Shown piece by piece: positions 26,718 through 35,484 of a stretch of DNA of 64,000 nt. The notes beneath the pieces are model-generated. The model had not been told where the DNA came from, ran no database searches, and worked only from the letters and a program-made list of their open reading frames with translations. This DNA is from Rhodopseudomonas pentothenatexigens (GTDB taxonomy: Bacteria; Pseudomonadota; Alphaproteobacteria; Rhizobiales; Xanthobacteraceae). The position numbers and the translations under genes are program-made. Each line of letters starts with the position of its first letter. The stretch's first letter is position 1. The stretch lies in the NCBI RefSeq assembly GCF_900218015.1, contig NZ_UFQQ01000007.1, forward strand, positions 181,107 to 245,106, read 5' to 3'.

Positions 26718-27980
26718 ATGTCAGACGAAAACAAGCTGGGCCTGAATTCGCCGCTCCGGCGCAAACTGCTGATGGGGATGGCGGCCATTCCCGCCCTCAC
26801 GATGTTGCCGCGCACGTCGTTCGCTCAGGCGCCTGCAACTTCCGCGGTCAATACGACCGGACTCGCGGTCACGGATACTGAGGTCACGGTCGGCATCCTG
26901 CACTCTGTCACCGGCACCATGGCGATCTCCGAGACCGGCTCGGTGCAGGCCGAGAAGCTGGCGATCGAGCAGATCAACGCCGCAGGCGGCGTGCTGGGCC
27001 GCAAGATCAAGTACATCCAGGAAGACGGCGCCTCCGACTGGCCGACCTTCGCCGAGAAGGCCAAGAAGCTGCTGGTCAACGACAAGTGCGCCGCGGTGAT
27101 GGGCTGCTGGACCTCGGCGTCGCGCAAGGCGGTGCTGCCGGTGTTCGAACAGTATAACGGCATGCTGTACTACCCGACCTTCTACGAAGGCCTCGAGCAG
27201 TCCAAGAATGTCATCTACACCGGCCAGGAGGCCACCCAGCAGATCATCGCCGGCCTCGACTGGGTCAACAAGACCAAGAACGCCAAGAGCTTCTATCTGC
27301 TCGGCTCCGACTACATCTGGCCGCGTACCTCGAACAAGATCGCCCGCAAGCACATCGAGAACCATCTGCAGGGCTGCAAGGTGGTGGGCGAAGAATACTT
27401 CCCGCTCGGCCACACCCAGTTCAACTCGGTGATCAACAAGATCAAGCTGACCAAGCCGGACGTGATCTACGCGATCATCGTCGGCGGCTCCAACGTGGCG
27501 TTCTACAAGCAGCTCAAGGCGGCCGGAATCGACCTGTCGAAGCAGACCCTGCTGACGATCTCGGTCACCGAGGACGAAATCGACGGCATCGGCGGCGAGA
27601 ACATCGCCGGCGCCTACGCCTGCATGAAGTATTTCCAGTCGCTCGATAACCCGAACAACAAGAAGTTCGTCGAGGAATTCCACAAGATGTGGGGCCCGAA
27701 GACGGTGATCGGAGACGTCACCCAGGCTGCCTATCTCGGCCCGTGGCTGTGGAAATTGACGGTCGAGAAGGCCGGCTCGTTCGACATCGACAAGGTTGCG
27801 GCGGCCTCGCCCGGCGTCGAGTTCAAGGGCGCGCCGGAAGGCTACGTCCGGATCCACGAGAACCACCACCTGTGGTCGAAGACTCGCGTCGGACGCGCCA
27901 AGGCGGACGGTCAGTACGAGCTGATCTACGAGACCGCCGACCTGGTCGAGCCCGATCCGTTCCCGAAGGGCTACCAGTAA
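26718..27980 (+). CDS. urtA: Urea/short-chain amide ABC transporter substrate-binding protein
   Basis: 420 residues. The N-terminus SPLRRKLLMGMAAIPALTML followed by TSFAQ resembles a Tat-type signal with a cleavage site after Ala-Gln. The mature part is a type I periplasmic binding protein of the UrtA/AmiC/FmdD class (TVGILHSVTGTMAISETGSV, MGCWTSASRKAVLPVFEQYN, YYPTFYEGLEQSKN). It captures urea or a small amide in the periplasm for the UrtBCDE-type importer. The formamidase at the end of the operon points to formamide or acetamide rather than urea, so FmdD would be an equally fair name. Confidence 0.85.
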   Translation: MSDENKLGLNSPLRRKLLMGMAAIPALTMLPRTSFAQAPATSAVNTTGLAVTDTEVTVGILHSVTGTMAISETGSVQAEKLAIEQINAAGGVLGRKIKYIQEDGASDWPTFAEKAKKLLVNDKCAAVMGCWTSASRKAVLPVFEQYNGMLYYPTFYEGLEQSKNVIYTGQEATQQIIAGLDWVNKTKNAKSFYLLGSDYIWPRTSNKIARKHIENHLQGCKVVGEEYFPLGHTQFNSVINKIKLTKPDVIYAIIVGGSNVAFYKQLKAAGIDLSKQTLLTISVTEDEIDGIGGENIAGAYACMKYFQSLDNPNNKKFVEEFHKMWGPKTVIGDVTQAAYLGPWLWKLTVEKAGSFDIDKVAAASPGVEFKGAPEGYVRIHENHHLWSKTRVGRAKADGQYELIYETADLVEPDPFPKGYQ

Positions 27981-28010
27981 GCGTCGGCGAAAGCTTCCAC
28001 GCACTCAGTG

Positions 28011-28085
28011 TCATGCGCGGGCTCGACCCGCGCATCCATCTCCTTCGCTGAAGATGGATCGCCGGGTCAAGCCCGGCGATGACGC
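28011..28085. repeat. Family C repeat between urtA and urtB
   Basis: Three stacked inverted repeats: GCGCGGGCTCGACCCGCGC, CATCTTC/GAAGATG and CGCCGGGTCAAGCCCGGCG. Together they fold into a cloverleaf-like element. It lies inside the operon, where such structures often raise the level of the upstream, highly needed binding-protein message. Confidence 0.75.
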
Positions 28086-28151
28086 TGGGAGTGTGGCAGC
28101 GCGCCGCCGCCCACCACCGAGTCCAGATCCATTCCATCCAGGGGCAGCCTC

Positions 28152-29078
28152 ATGTTCGGCGACTATTCGATTGGCGATCTCGGCGCGATCTTCGCGATGC
28201 AGGGCTTCGCGGGGCTCATTCTGTTTTCCGTCTACGTGCTGATGGCGCTTGGATTGGCGATCATCTTCGGCCAGATGGGCGTGATCAACATGGCCCACGG
28301 CGAGTTCATGATCCTGGGCGCCTACGTCACCTGGATGACGTCGAACTTCTTCCAATCCTATCTGCCGTCACTGTTCTCCGGCTACTTCTTCATTGCGATG
28401 ATCCTGGCATTCATCGCCTCCGGGGCGCTCGGCATGCTGGTGGAGTGGGGGCTGATCCGCCACCTCTACAAGCGGCCGCTCGACACTCTGCTGGCGACCT
28501 GGGGCCTGTCGCTGATCCTGCAGCAGGCGTACCGCTCGATCTTCGGTGCGCGCGAGGTCGGCGTCGAGCTGCCGCAGTGGATGCTCGGCTCCAAGCAGGT
28601 CACCGACACCATCGAGATTCCGATCAACGGCATGTTCGTGATGGCGCTCACCGTGCTGATCACCGCGGCGGTCTCCTATGTGCTGTTCTGGTCGCGCTGG
28701 GGCCGCCAGGTCCGCGCCGTGGTGCAGAACCGGGTGATGGCGGGCGCCGTCGGCATCAACACCGAGAAGGTCGACCGCTACACCTTCGGGCTCGGTTGCG
28801 GCATCGCCGGCATCGCCGGCAGTGCCTTCACCATGATCGGCTCGACCGGGCCGACCTCCGGCCAGCTCTACATCGTCGACACCTTCCTGGTCGTGGTGTT
28901 CGGCGGCGCCGCCAGCCTGTTCGGCACCATCGCGTCCGCCTTCAGCATCTCCCAGGCGCAGTCGACCATGGAATTCTTCATGTCCGGCTCGATGGCCAAG
29001 GTGCTGACGCTGCTCGCCATCGTGGCGATCCTGATGGTGCGGCCGCAAGGTCTGTTCGCCCTCAAGGTCCGCAAATAA
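28152..29078 (+). CDS. urtB: Urea/amide ABC transporter permease, UrtB-like
   Basis: 308 residues, a LivH-type permease with about eight membrane helices. Typical features are SVYVLMALGLAIIFGQMGVI followed by NMAHGEFMILGAY near the N-terminus, the ATWGLSLILQQAYRSIFG segment and a late VNFG-like stretch VVVFGGAASLFGTI. It forms the inner-membrane channel with the following UrtC-like protein. The operon order A-B-C-D-E matches urea transporters. Confidence 0.88.
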   Translation: MFGDYSIGDLGAIFAMQGFAGLILFSVYVLMALGLAIIFGQMGVINMAHGEFMILGAYVTWMTSNFFQSYLPSLFSGYFFIAMILAFIASGALGMLVEWGLIRHLYKRPLDTLLATWGLSLILQQAYRSIFGAREVGVELPQWMLGSKQVTDTIEIPINGMFVMALTVLITAAVSYVLFWSRWGRQVRAVVQNRVMAGAVGINTEKVDRYTFGLGCGIAGIAGSAFTMIGSTGPTSGQLYIVDTFLVVVFGGAASLFGTIASAFSISQAQSTMEFFMSGSMAKVLTLLAIVAILMVRPQGLFALKVRK

Positions 29079-29092
29079 CAGGAGCCACCGTC

Positions 29093-30244
29093 ATGGAAAG
29101 CCCGCGCTTTCTCAGTCGCACCGATCTGCTCGGTCTCGCCGTCCTCGCTCTGCTCCTGGTGGTGATCCTGCCGCTGTCGCTCGACGTGTTCCGGCTCAAC
29201 CTGGTCGCCAAATATCTGACCTACGCCTTCGTGGCGATCGGCCTGGTGCTGTGCTGGGGCTTCGGCGGCATCCTCAGTCTCGGCCAGGGCGTGTTCTTCG
29301 GCCTCGGCGGCTACTGCATGGCGATGTATCTCAAGCTGGAAGCCTCCAGCGTCGAGAACACCAAGATCCAGTCGACCCCCGGCATTCCGGACTTCATGGA
29401 CTGGAACCAGATCACCCAGATCCCGTGGTTCTGGCAGCCGTTCCACAGCCTGACGCTGACGATCGTCGCGATCCTGGTGGTGCCGGCGGTGTTCGCGTTC
29501 CTGATCGGCGCCGCGATGTTCAAGCGCCGGGTCGGCGGCGTGTACTTCGCCATCATCACCCAGGCGATCGCCGCGATCATGACCATCCTGATCATCGGCC
29601 AGCAGGGCTACACCGGCGGCATCAACGGCATCACCGACCTGCGCACCCTGAAGGGCTGGGACATCCGTCCCGACCACGCCAAGGTGGTGCTGTATTTCGT
29701 CGAGGTCGCGTTCCTTTTCGGCGCGATCCTGCTGGCGTTGTTCGTGCGCCACTCCAAGCTCGGCCGTATCCTGGTGGCGATGCGCGAGAAGGAGGACCGG
29801 GTGCGGTTCTCCGGCTACAGCGTCGCCAACTTCAAGATCTTCGCGTTCTGTCTCGCTGCGATGTTCGCGGCGGTCGGCGGCGCGATGTTCACCCTCAACG
29901 TCGGCTTCATGTCGCCGTCCTTCGTCGGCATCGTGCCGTCGATCGAGATGGTGATCTACACCGCGGTCGGCGGCCGGCTGTCGATCTTCGGCGCGATCTA
30001 CGGCACGCTGCTCGTCAACTTCGCCAAGACCTCGCTGTCGGAATCCTTCCCGCAGCTCTGGCTGTTCGGCCTCGGCGCCTTGTTCATCGCGGTGGTGCTG
30101 ATCTTCCCGAACGGTCTCGCCGGCATCTGGCGCGACTACGTCCAGCCGCTGTTCGACAGGCTGATCAGCAAGCGCAAGCCCGGTTCGGATCGTACCGGCG
30201 GCAAGCCGTTCGGCCAGGTGGCCGACGGCGCCCCGGCGGAATGA
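29093..30244 (+). CDS. urtC: Urea/amide ABC transporter permease, UrtC-like
   Basis: 383 residues from the ATG at 29093, preceded by AGGAG. It is a LivM-type permease: LCWGFGGILSLGQGVFFGLG near residues 50-70, the UrtC-typical insert LEASSVENTKIQSTPGIPDF, GGINGITDL and ALREKED-like MREKEDRVRFSGY. It pairs with UrtB across the inner membrane and has a Lys-rich cytoplasmic tail. It is 14 bases after urtB and 10 bases before the ATPase gene. Confidence 0.9.
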   Translation: MESPRFLSRTDLLGLAVLALLLVVILPLSLDVFRLNLVAKYLTYAFVAIGLVLCWGFGGILSLGQGVFFGLGGYCMAMYLKLEASSVENTKIQSTPGIPDFMDWNQITQIPWFWQPFHSLTLTIVAILVVPAVFAFLIGAAMFKRRVGGVYFAIITQAIAAIMTILIIGQQGYTGGINGITDLRTLKGWDIRPDHAKVVLYFVEVAFLFGAILLALFVRHSKLGRILVAMREKEDRVRFSGYSVANFKIFAFCLAAMFAAVGGAMFTLNVGFMSPSFVGIVPSIEMVIYTAVGGRLSIFGAIYGTLLVNFAKTSLSESFPQLWLFGLGALFIAVVLIFPNGLAGIWRDYVQPLFDRLISKRKPGSDRTGGKPFGQVADGAPAE

Positions 30245-30254
30245 GGAGGACATC

Positions 30255-31010
<756 letters not shown>

Positions 31011-31021
31011 AGGAGGCGGAC

Positions 31022-31711
31022 ATGCTCGCTATCAACGATCTGCACGTCGCCTATGGCCAGAGCGAGGTGCTGCACGGGCTCAATATCGACGTCGCGCCGA
31101 ATGAGATCGTCGCGATCATGGGCCGCAACGGCATGGGCAAGACCACGCTGATGAAGTCGCTGATGGGCATCATCCCGCAGCGCAAGGGCTCGATCGCGAT
31201 GAACGGCATCGAGCTCGGCGGCCTCAAGAGCTACGAGCGCGTCGCCAAGGGACTCGCTTACGTGCCGCAGGGCCGGATGATCTTCTCCACCATGACGGTG
31301 AAGGAGAACATCGAGACCGGCCTCGCGGCCTCCGGCGACAGCGAAGTGCCGGCCGACATTTACGAGCTGTTCCCGGTGCTGCTCGAAATGAAGGGGCGGC
31401 GCGGCGGCAACCTGTCGGGCGGCCAGCAACAGCAATTGGCGATCGCCCGCGCGCTCGCCACCAAGCCGAAGGTGCTGCTGCTCGACGAGCCGACCGAGGG
31501 CATCCAGCCGTCGATCATTCGTGAGATGGCACGCACCCTGAAGCGCATCCGCGACAGCCGCGGGCTTTCGATCATCGTCTCCGAGCAGGTGCTGAGCTTC
31601 GCGCTCGACGTCGCCGACCGGGTACTTGTGATCGAGAACGGCGAAATCGTTCGCGACGAGCCGCGCGCCGGCGTCGATGAGGCGCAGGTCGCGAAATATC
31701 TGTCCGTCTAG
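31022..31711 (+). CDS. urtE: Urea/amide ABC transporter ATPase, UrtE-like
   Basis: 229 residues from the ATG at 31022, with AGGAGG before it. Walker A GRNGMGKTT (about 36-44), signature LSGGQQQQLAIARAL and Walker B VLLLDEPTEGIQPS are intact. The LivF/UrtE type is clear from KGLAYVPQGRMIFSTMTVKEN. It completes a five-component importer and is followed 36 bases later by the formamidase gene. Confidence 0.92.
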   Translation: MLAINDLHVAYGQSEVLHGLNIDVAPNEIVAIMGRNGMGKTTLMKSLMGIIPQRKGSIAMNGIELGGLKSYERVAKGLAYVPQGRMIFSTMTVKENIETGLAASGDSEVPADIYELFPVLLEMKGRRGGNLSGGQQQQLAIARALATKPKVLLLDEPTEGIQPSIIREMARTLKRIRDSRGLSIIVSEQVLSFALDVADRVLVIENGEIVRDEPRAGVDEAQVAKYLSV

Positions 31712-31747
31712 TTTTCCACCGTCCACTGGTAACAAGGGGAGCTTCCG

Positions 31748-32977
31748 ATGCCAGAGACATTGATCAAGGTCGATCTCACACAGTCGGCCTACGACAACGA
31801 GATGGTCCACAACCGCTGGCATCCGGACATTCCGATGGCCGCGTGGGTCAATCCCGGCGACGACTTCATCGTCGAGACCTACGACTGGACCGGCGGGTTC
31901 ATCAAGAACAACGACTCGGCTGACGACGTTCGCGACATCGATCTGTCGATCGTGCACTTCCTGTCCGGCCCGATCGGCGTCAAGGGTGCCGAACCCGGCG
32001 ACCTGCTGGTCGTCGATCTGCTCGACGTCGGCCCGGTCAAGGACAGCCTGTGGGGCTTCAACGGCTTCTTCTCCAAGCAGAACGGCGGCGGTTTCCTCAC
32101 CGACCACTTCCCGCTGGCGCAGAAGTCGATCTGGGACTTCAAGGGGATGTACACGTCGTCGCGCCACATCCCGGGCGTCAGCTTCGCCGGCCTGATCCAT
32201 CCCGGCCTGATCGGCTGTCTGCCCGATCCGAAGCTGCTGTCGGCGTGGAACGAGCGTGAGACCGCGCTGATCGCCACCAACCCGACCCGCGTGCCCGGCC
32301 TTGCCAACCCGCCGTTCGGGCCGACCGCCCACATGGGCAAGCTCAAGGGCGACGACAAGGCCAAGGCCGCGGCCGAAGGCGCCCGCACCGTGCCGCCGCG
32401 CGAACACGGCGGCAACTGCGACATCAAGGATCTGTCGCGCGGTTCGAAGATCTACTTCCCGGTCTATGTGCCGGGCGGCGGCCTGTCGATGGGCGATCTG
32501 CACTTCAGCCAGGGCGACGGCGAGATCACCTTCTGCGGCGCGATCGAGATGGCCGGCTGGCTGCACATCAAGGTCGACGTCATCAAGGACGGCGTGTCGA
32601 AATACGGCATCAAGAACCCGATCTTCAAGCCGTCGCCGGTGACGCCGAACTACAAGGACTATCTGATTTTCGAGGGCATTTCGGTCGACGAGCAGGGCCA
32701 GCAGCACTACCTCGACGTGACCGTGGCGTATCGCCAGGCGTGCTTGAACGCCATCGAGTATCTGAAGAAGTTCGGCTACTCCGGCGCCCAGGCCTATTCG
32801 ATCCTCGGCACCGCGCCGGTGCAGGGCCACATCTCCGGCGTCGTCGACGTTCCGAACGCCTGCGCTACGCTGTGGCTGCCGACCGAGATCTTCGACTTCG
32901 ACATGATGCCGTCCTCGGCCGGCCCGGTGAAGGCGATCAAGGGCGACATCGACATGCCGATCTCGCCGGACAAGTAA
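31748..32977 (+). CDS. fmdA: Formamidase (acetamidase/formamidase family)
   Basis: 409 residues, the usual length for FmdA. It hydrolyses formamide, and often acetamide, to the acid and ammonia in the cytosol. The N-terminus (LIKVDLTQSAYDNEMVHNRW), VNPGDDFIVETYDWTGG, RHIPGVSFAGLIHPGLIGC and EHGGNCDIKDLSRGSK are hallmark blocks of the FmdA family. A urease or urea amidolyase would be expected in a true urea locus and neither is present, so the transporter most likely brings in formamide or acetamide. GGGGAG precedes the ATG. The gene is probably in one transcript with the transporter genes. Confidence 0.93.
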   Translation: MPETLIKVDLTQSAYDNEMVHNRWHPDIPMAAWVNPGDDFIVETYDWTGGFIKNNDSADDVRDIDLSIVHFLSGPIGVKGAEPGDLLVVDLLDVGPVKDSLWGFNGFFSKQNGGGFLTDHFPLAQKSIWDFKGMYTSSRHIPGVSFAGLIHPGLIGCLPDPKLLSAWNERETALIATNPTRVPGLANPPFGPTAHMGKLKGDDKAKAAAEGARTVPPREHGGNCDIKDLSRGSKIYFPVYVPGGGLSMGDLHFSQGDGEITFCGAIEMAGWLHIKVDVIKDGVSKYGIKNPIFKPSPVTPNYKDYLIFEGISVDEQGQQHYLDVTVAYRQACLNAIEYLKKFGYSGAQAYSILGTAPVQGHISGVVDVPNACATLWLPTEIFDFDMMPSSAGPVKAIKGDIDMPISPDK

Positions 32978-32988
32978 CACACCATCGT

Positions 32989-33113
32989 CGTCATGGCCGG
33001 GCGTAGCCGTTCGAAGAACGGCGTTCTAAGGATCGCCTATGTCCTGGCCATCCACGTCGTACTTGCCGAGCCGCATCAAGACGTGGATGCCGGGGACAAG
33101 CCCGGGCATGACG
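32989..33113. repeat. Family C repeat after fmdA
   Basis: The ends GTCATGGCCGGGC and GCCCGGGCATGAC-like form an outer inverted repeat, with CGTTCGAAGAACG and a CCACGTCG...GACGTGG pair inside. It is related to 10639-10668 and 28011-28085 and fills half of the 280-base gap between fmdA and fmdB. Confidence 0.7.
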
Positions 33114-33179
33114 GGAACAACGTGGCAACCGCCGAGCAGTCATCACGGCGGCTAGTCGCCAAGACTTCCCTGCGCGACG

Positions 33180-33215
33180 GGGAGCGGGACGGTGCGTATA
33201 TGCCGCCCCGCTCCC
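33180..33215 (+). promoter_or_regulatory. Strong stem-loop before fmdB
   Basis: GGGAGCGGG (33180-33188) pairs perfectly with CCCGCTCCC (33207-33215) around an 18-base loop, about 43 bases before the fmdB ATG. It may be a terminator-like attenuator or a message-stabilising element separating fmdB from fmdA. Confidence 0.35.
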
Positions 33216-33257
33216 ATCGCGGGGAAAGTCGCAATCGTCAGCGCAAGGGAAACGACG

Positions 33258-33602
33258 ATGCCTGTTTATGAATATCTATGCGACGCCTGCGGGCCGTTCA
33301 CCGATCTGCGGCCGATGGCGGAATGTGACGATCCGCAGCTCTGCCCGAGCTGCGAGACTTCGTCACCGCGGGTGATCCTCACCGCGCCGAATTTCTCCTG
33401 CATGCCGTCCTCGCAGCGCGCCGCCCACGCCACCAACGAGAAGAGCCGCAACGCGCCGATGACGGTCGGGGAATACAAGGCCAAGCATGCCCCCGGCTGC
33501 AGCTGCTGTTCGGGCATCAAGAAGCCGGCGCGGTTGCAGACCCGCACCAAGAGCGGCGCCAAGGGCTTCCCCACCGCGCGGCCGTGGATGATCAGCCACT
33601 GA
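33258..33602 (+). CDS. fmdB: FmdB family zinc-ribbon regulatory protein
   Basis: 114 residues from the ATG at 33258. The N-terminal zinc ribbon uses Cys8, Cys11, Cys29 and Cys32 (YEYLCDACGPF ... LCPSC). A second cysteine cluster, CSCCSG, lies near residue 80, in a basic C-terminal half. FmdB was named as a proposed regulator of the formamidase operon of Methylophilus, and its placement after fmdA here is the same. Its biochemical role remains uncertain in general. Confidence 0.88.
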   Translation: MPVYEYLCDACGPFTDLRPMAECDDPQLCPSCETSSPRVILTAPNFSCMPSSQRAAHATNEKSRNAPMTVGEYKAKHAPGCSCCSGIKKPARLQTRTKSGAKGFPTARPWMISH

Positions 33603-33612
33603 CTACGTCGTC

Positions 33613-33733
33613 GTCATTGCGAGCGAAGCGAAGCAATCCGGGAGTCGGGTGCACCGAGCTTCTGGATTGCTTCGTCGCGGAGCCTGTACTCGGACGACGC
33701 GAAGCGTCGATCCGGGTGCTCCCCGCAATGACG
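33613..33733. repeat. Family B repeat (GTCATTGCGAGC ... GCAATGAC)
   Basis: An imperfect inverted repeat of about 120 bases, starting GTCATTGCGAGCGAAGCG and ending CCGCAATGAC, with the inner pair AAGCAATCC/GGATTGCTT. The copy at 57362-57480 is the same element in the opposite orientation, and 63794-63877 is a shorter relative. Here it separates convergent fmdB and cobS and may act as a terminator. Confidence 0.85.
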
Positions 33734-33752
33734 CAGGACTCGAGCGGCCGAC

Positions 33753-34550
33753 CTATCCGGCGATCACCGCGGCGACGCCGAGCAGAAAACCGATCTCGAA
33801 CAATTGCTCGCTGGCGCCGAGTACGTCGCCGGTGTAGCCGCCGATCAGGCGCTTGGCCCAGCCGGCCATCGCGGCGGCAAGCGCACTGCCGGCCGCAAGT
33901 CCGATCACCACCGCGATCGGCGATACAAGGAGGAGCGGCAGCGCGCCGAGCCCTACCGCGATTGCGCTGAGCACCAGCTCGTCCTTGCGCAGCGTGGTGT
34001 CTGCGTAGCTCGCTTTCATCGCCGCGGTGTTGCCGGCGTAGCTCATCCGATGCGCGACGAGGCACGAGGCACCGCGCGATGCGGCGTGGCAGGCGACCAG
34101 CGCGGCGAGCGCTGCCCACAGCGGCAGCAGCGACAGTGCCGCGACCCGCAATGCGACACCGATGCCGAGCGCCAGCGCGCCATAGGTGCCGATCCGGCTG
34201 TCCTTCATGATCTCCAGCCGGCGCTCGACCGTCCAGCCGCCGCCGAACGCATCGAAGGTGTCGGCGAGACCGTCTTCGTGGAAGGCGCCTGTCAGCGCGA
34301 TCGAGGCGGTTACCGCGAGGAGCGCGCCGAGCATTGGTCCGAACAGCGAGGTGCCGACGATCATCGCCGCCGCCGACACCACGCCGATGCCGACTCCGAC
34401 CACCGGAAAGAACGTCATCGCCCGCATCAGCCAGTCCGGCTCCGGCGCCCGATCGGCGCTCGGCACCGGCAGAATGGTCAGGAAGCGCACCGCGTCGAGC
34501 AATTGCGCCAGCGTCGGCGTCGGTCGCGAGAGTTGGGGAGAGTCGGTCAT
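33753..34550 (-). CDS. cobS: Adenosylcobinamide-GDP ribazoletransferase (cobalamin synthase)
   Basis: 265 residues from the ATG at 34550; the frame extends to 34727 but the extension is basic and low-quality. CobS joins adenosylcobinamide-GDP to alpha-ribazole in the last steps of B12 synthesis, in the inner membrane. The family motif GAFHEDGLADTFDAFGGGW is at about residues 89-107, followed by MKDSRIGTYGALAL and several hydrophobic helices to the C-terminus. No other cobalamin gene is visible nearby, and the usual neighbours cobU/cobT must lie elsewhere. I found no convincing cobalamin riboswitch upstream. Confidence 0.92.
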   Translation of the reverse strand: MTDSPQLSRPTPTLAQLLDAVRFLTILPVPSADRAPEPDWLMRAMTFFPVVGVGIGVVSAAAMIVGTSLFGPMLGALLAVTASIALTGAFHEDGLADTFDAFGGGWTVERRLEIMKDSRIGTYGALALGIGVALRVAALSLLPLWAALAALVACHAASRGASCLVAHRMSYAGNTAAMKASYADTTLRKDELVLSAIAVGLGALPLLLVSPIAVVIGLAAGSALAAAMAGWAKRLIGGYTGDVLGASEQLFEIGFLLGVAAVIAG

Positions 34551-34793
34551 GAAGATGCCTTTGCGGAAGCCGCCGTACTGCGCGCGAGCGAGGGCGCGGT
34601 CAAGCGCCGGCTTGCGTTGCCGGTCGGCGGATGTGCGGCGGGTAGCTGCCATGCTGCGGCGACCCCACAGCCAGGCCGCTGTGACTTCCCGCCGCAGCCA
34701 AATGGCTAACCCCTTGATAGAGGTCAATGTGACGGTTGTGGGCGGGCGGCTAACCTTGTTCGACGTAATCGAGATGAGGCAATTTCCGCGACG

Positions 34794-35228
34794 ATGCGGT
34801 GCAAACGAAACAGCGACGACCGGACCATCTCCGCTGCATTGCGCCTGTGGCTTGAGGCGGCGATCTGCGTCTGCCTATTTGTCGTGATCGTTGTCGCCAC
34901 CATCCCGGTCGCTTCGGCCGAGGCTGTTTCTCAGCGTGCCGTCTCGGTTGATGTCGCGCCGGCTCAAGCCGTGCCGGCTGTTGCTCTGTGGGCGGCCGAC
35001 CAGGCGCCGCAGCCCCAGCTCGCCTTCGTCAGGACGCCGCCTTCGCTCCCGCCGCTGAATCTCAGCGACGATCCGGAGATCATGACCACTGACGGCGCCC
35101 ATGCGCTGACCCCGGTGTCGCTCAGAAGCGCCGGCTGCGATCAGTCCACCCGCGTCCACTTGCCGCTGGCCGAACCGATGCTGGATCGCAGCGAGCCGCC
35201 CCAGCTTCGTCCGCCAATCGCCGCGTAG
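34794..35228 (+). CDS. Hypothetical exported protein
   Basis: 144 residues, divergent from cobS. A hydrophobic segment at about 20-42 (AAICVCLFVVIVVATIPVA) ends in SAEA and looks like a signal peptide or anchor. The rest is Pro/Ala-rich with no fold that I recognise (LAFVRTPPSLPPLNLSDDPE). The frame has acceptable codon use, but no clear ribosome site was noted. A real gene is likely, not certain. Confidence 0.5.
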   Translation: MRCKRNSDDRTISAALRLWLEAAICVCLFVVIVVATIPVASAEAVSQRAVSVDVAPAQAVPAVALWAADQAPQPQLAFVRTPPSLPPLNLSDDPEIMTTDGAHALTPVSLRSAGCDQSTRVHLPLAEPMLDRSEPPQLRPPIAA

Positions 35229-35484
35229 TCCCGCGCCGCGACTCCGTCTGCCGCCGTAAATTCGATCGAGCGAGCCGTCGTCTGACGGCCCGAGGAACTG
35301 TGCCTCGGATCGCCTGACCGCCGCAGCGACGCCCCCGGCACTTCAACCGAGTCCTTTCATCGCGCTGTGCGGCCGATTCCATGTGCTGGGTCGGACCGAG
35401 CCGGGGCCATGGACGCATCCTTGGGACGCGCCCCGTCTCCGAACCGCAGCGTTCCTGCCGAGCCCAAGACGTCGAGATCCAACC

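Noticed and set aside
34551..34793. Possible cobalamin riboswitch upstream of cobS
   Set aside because: The minus-strand leader has GC-rich paired segments but lacks the B12-box pattern (GCCAGGAGACC-like) and the usual spacing of conserved blocks.
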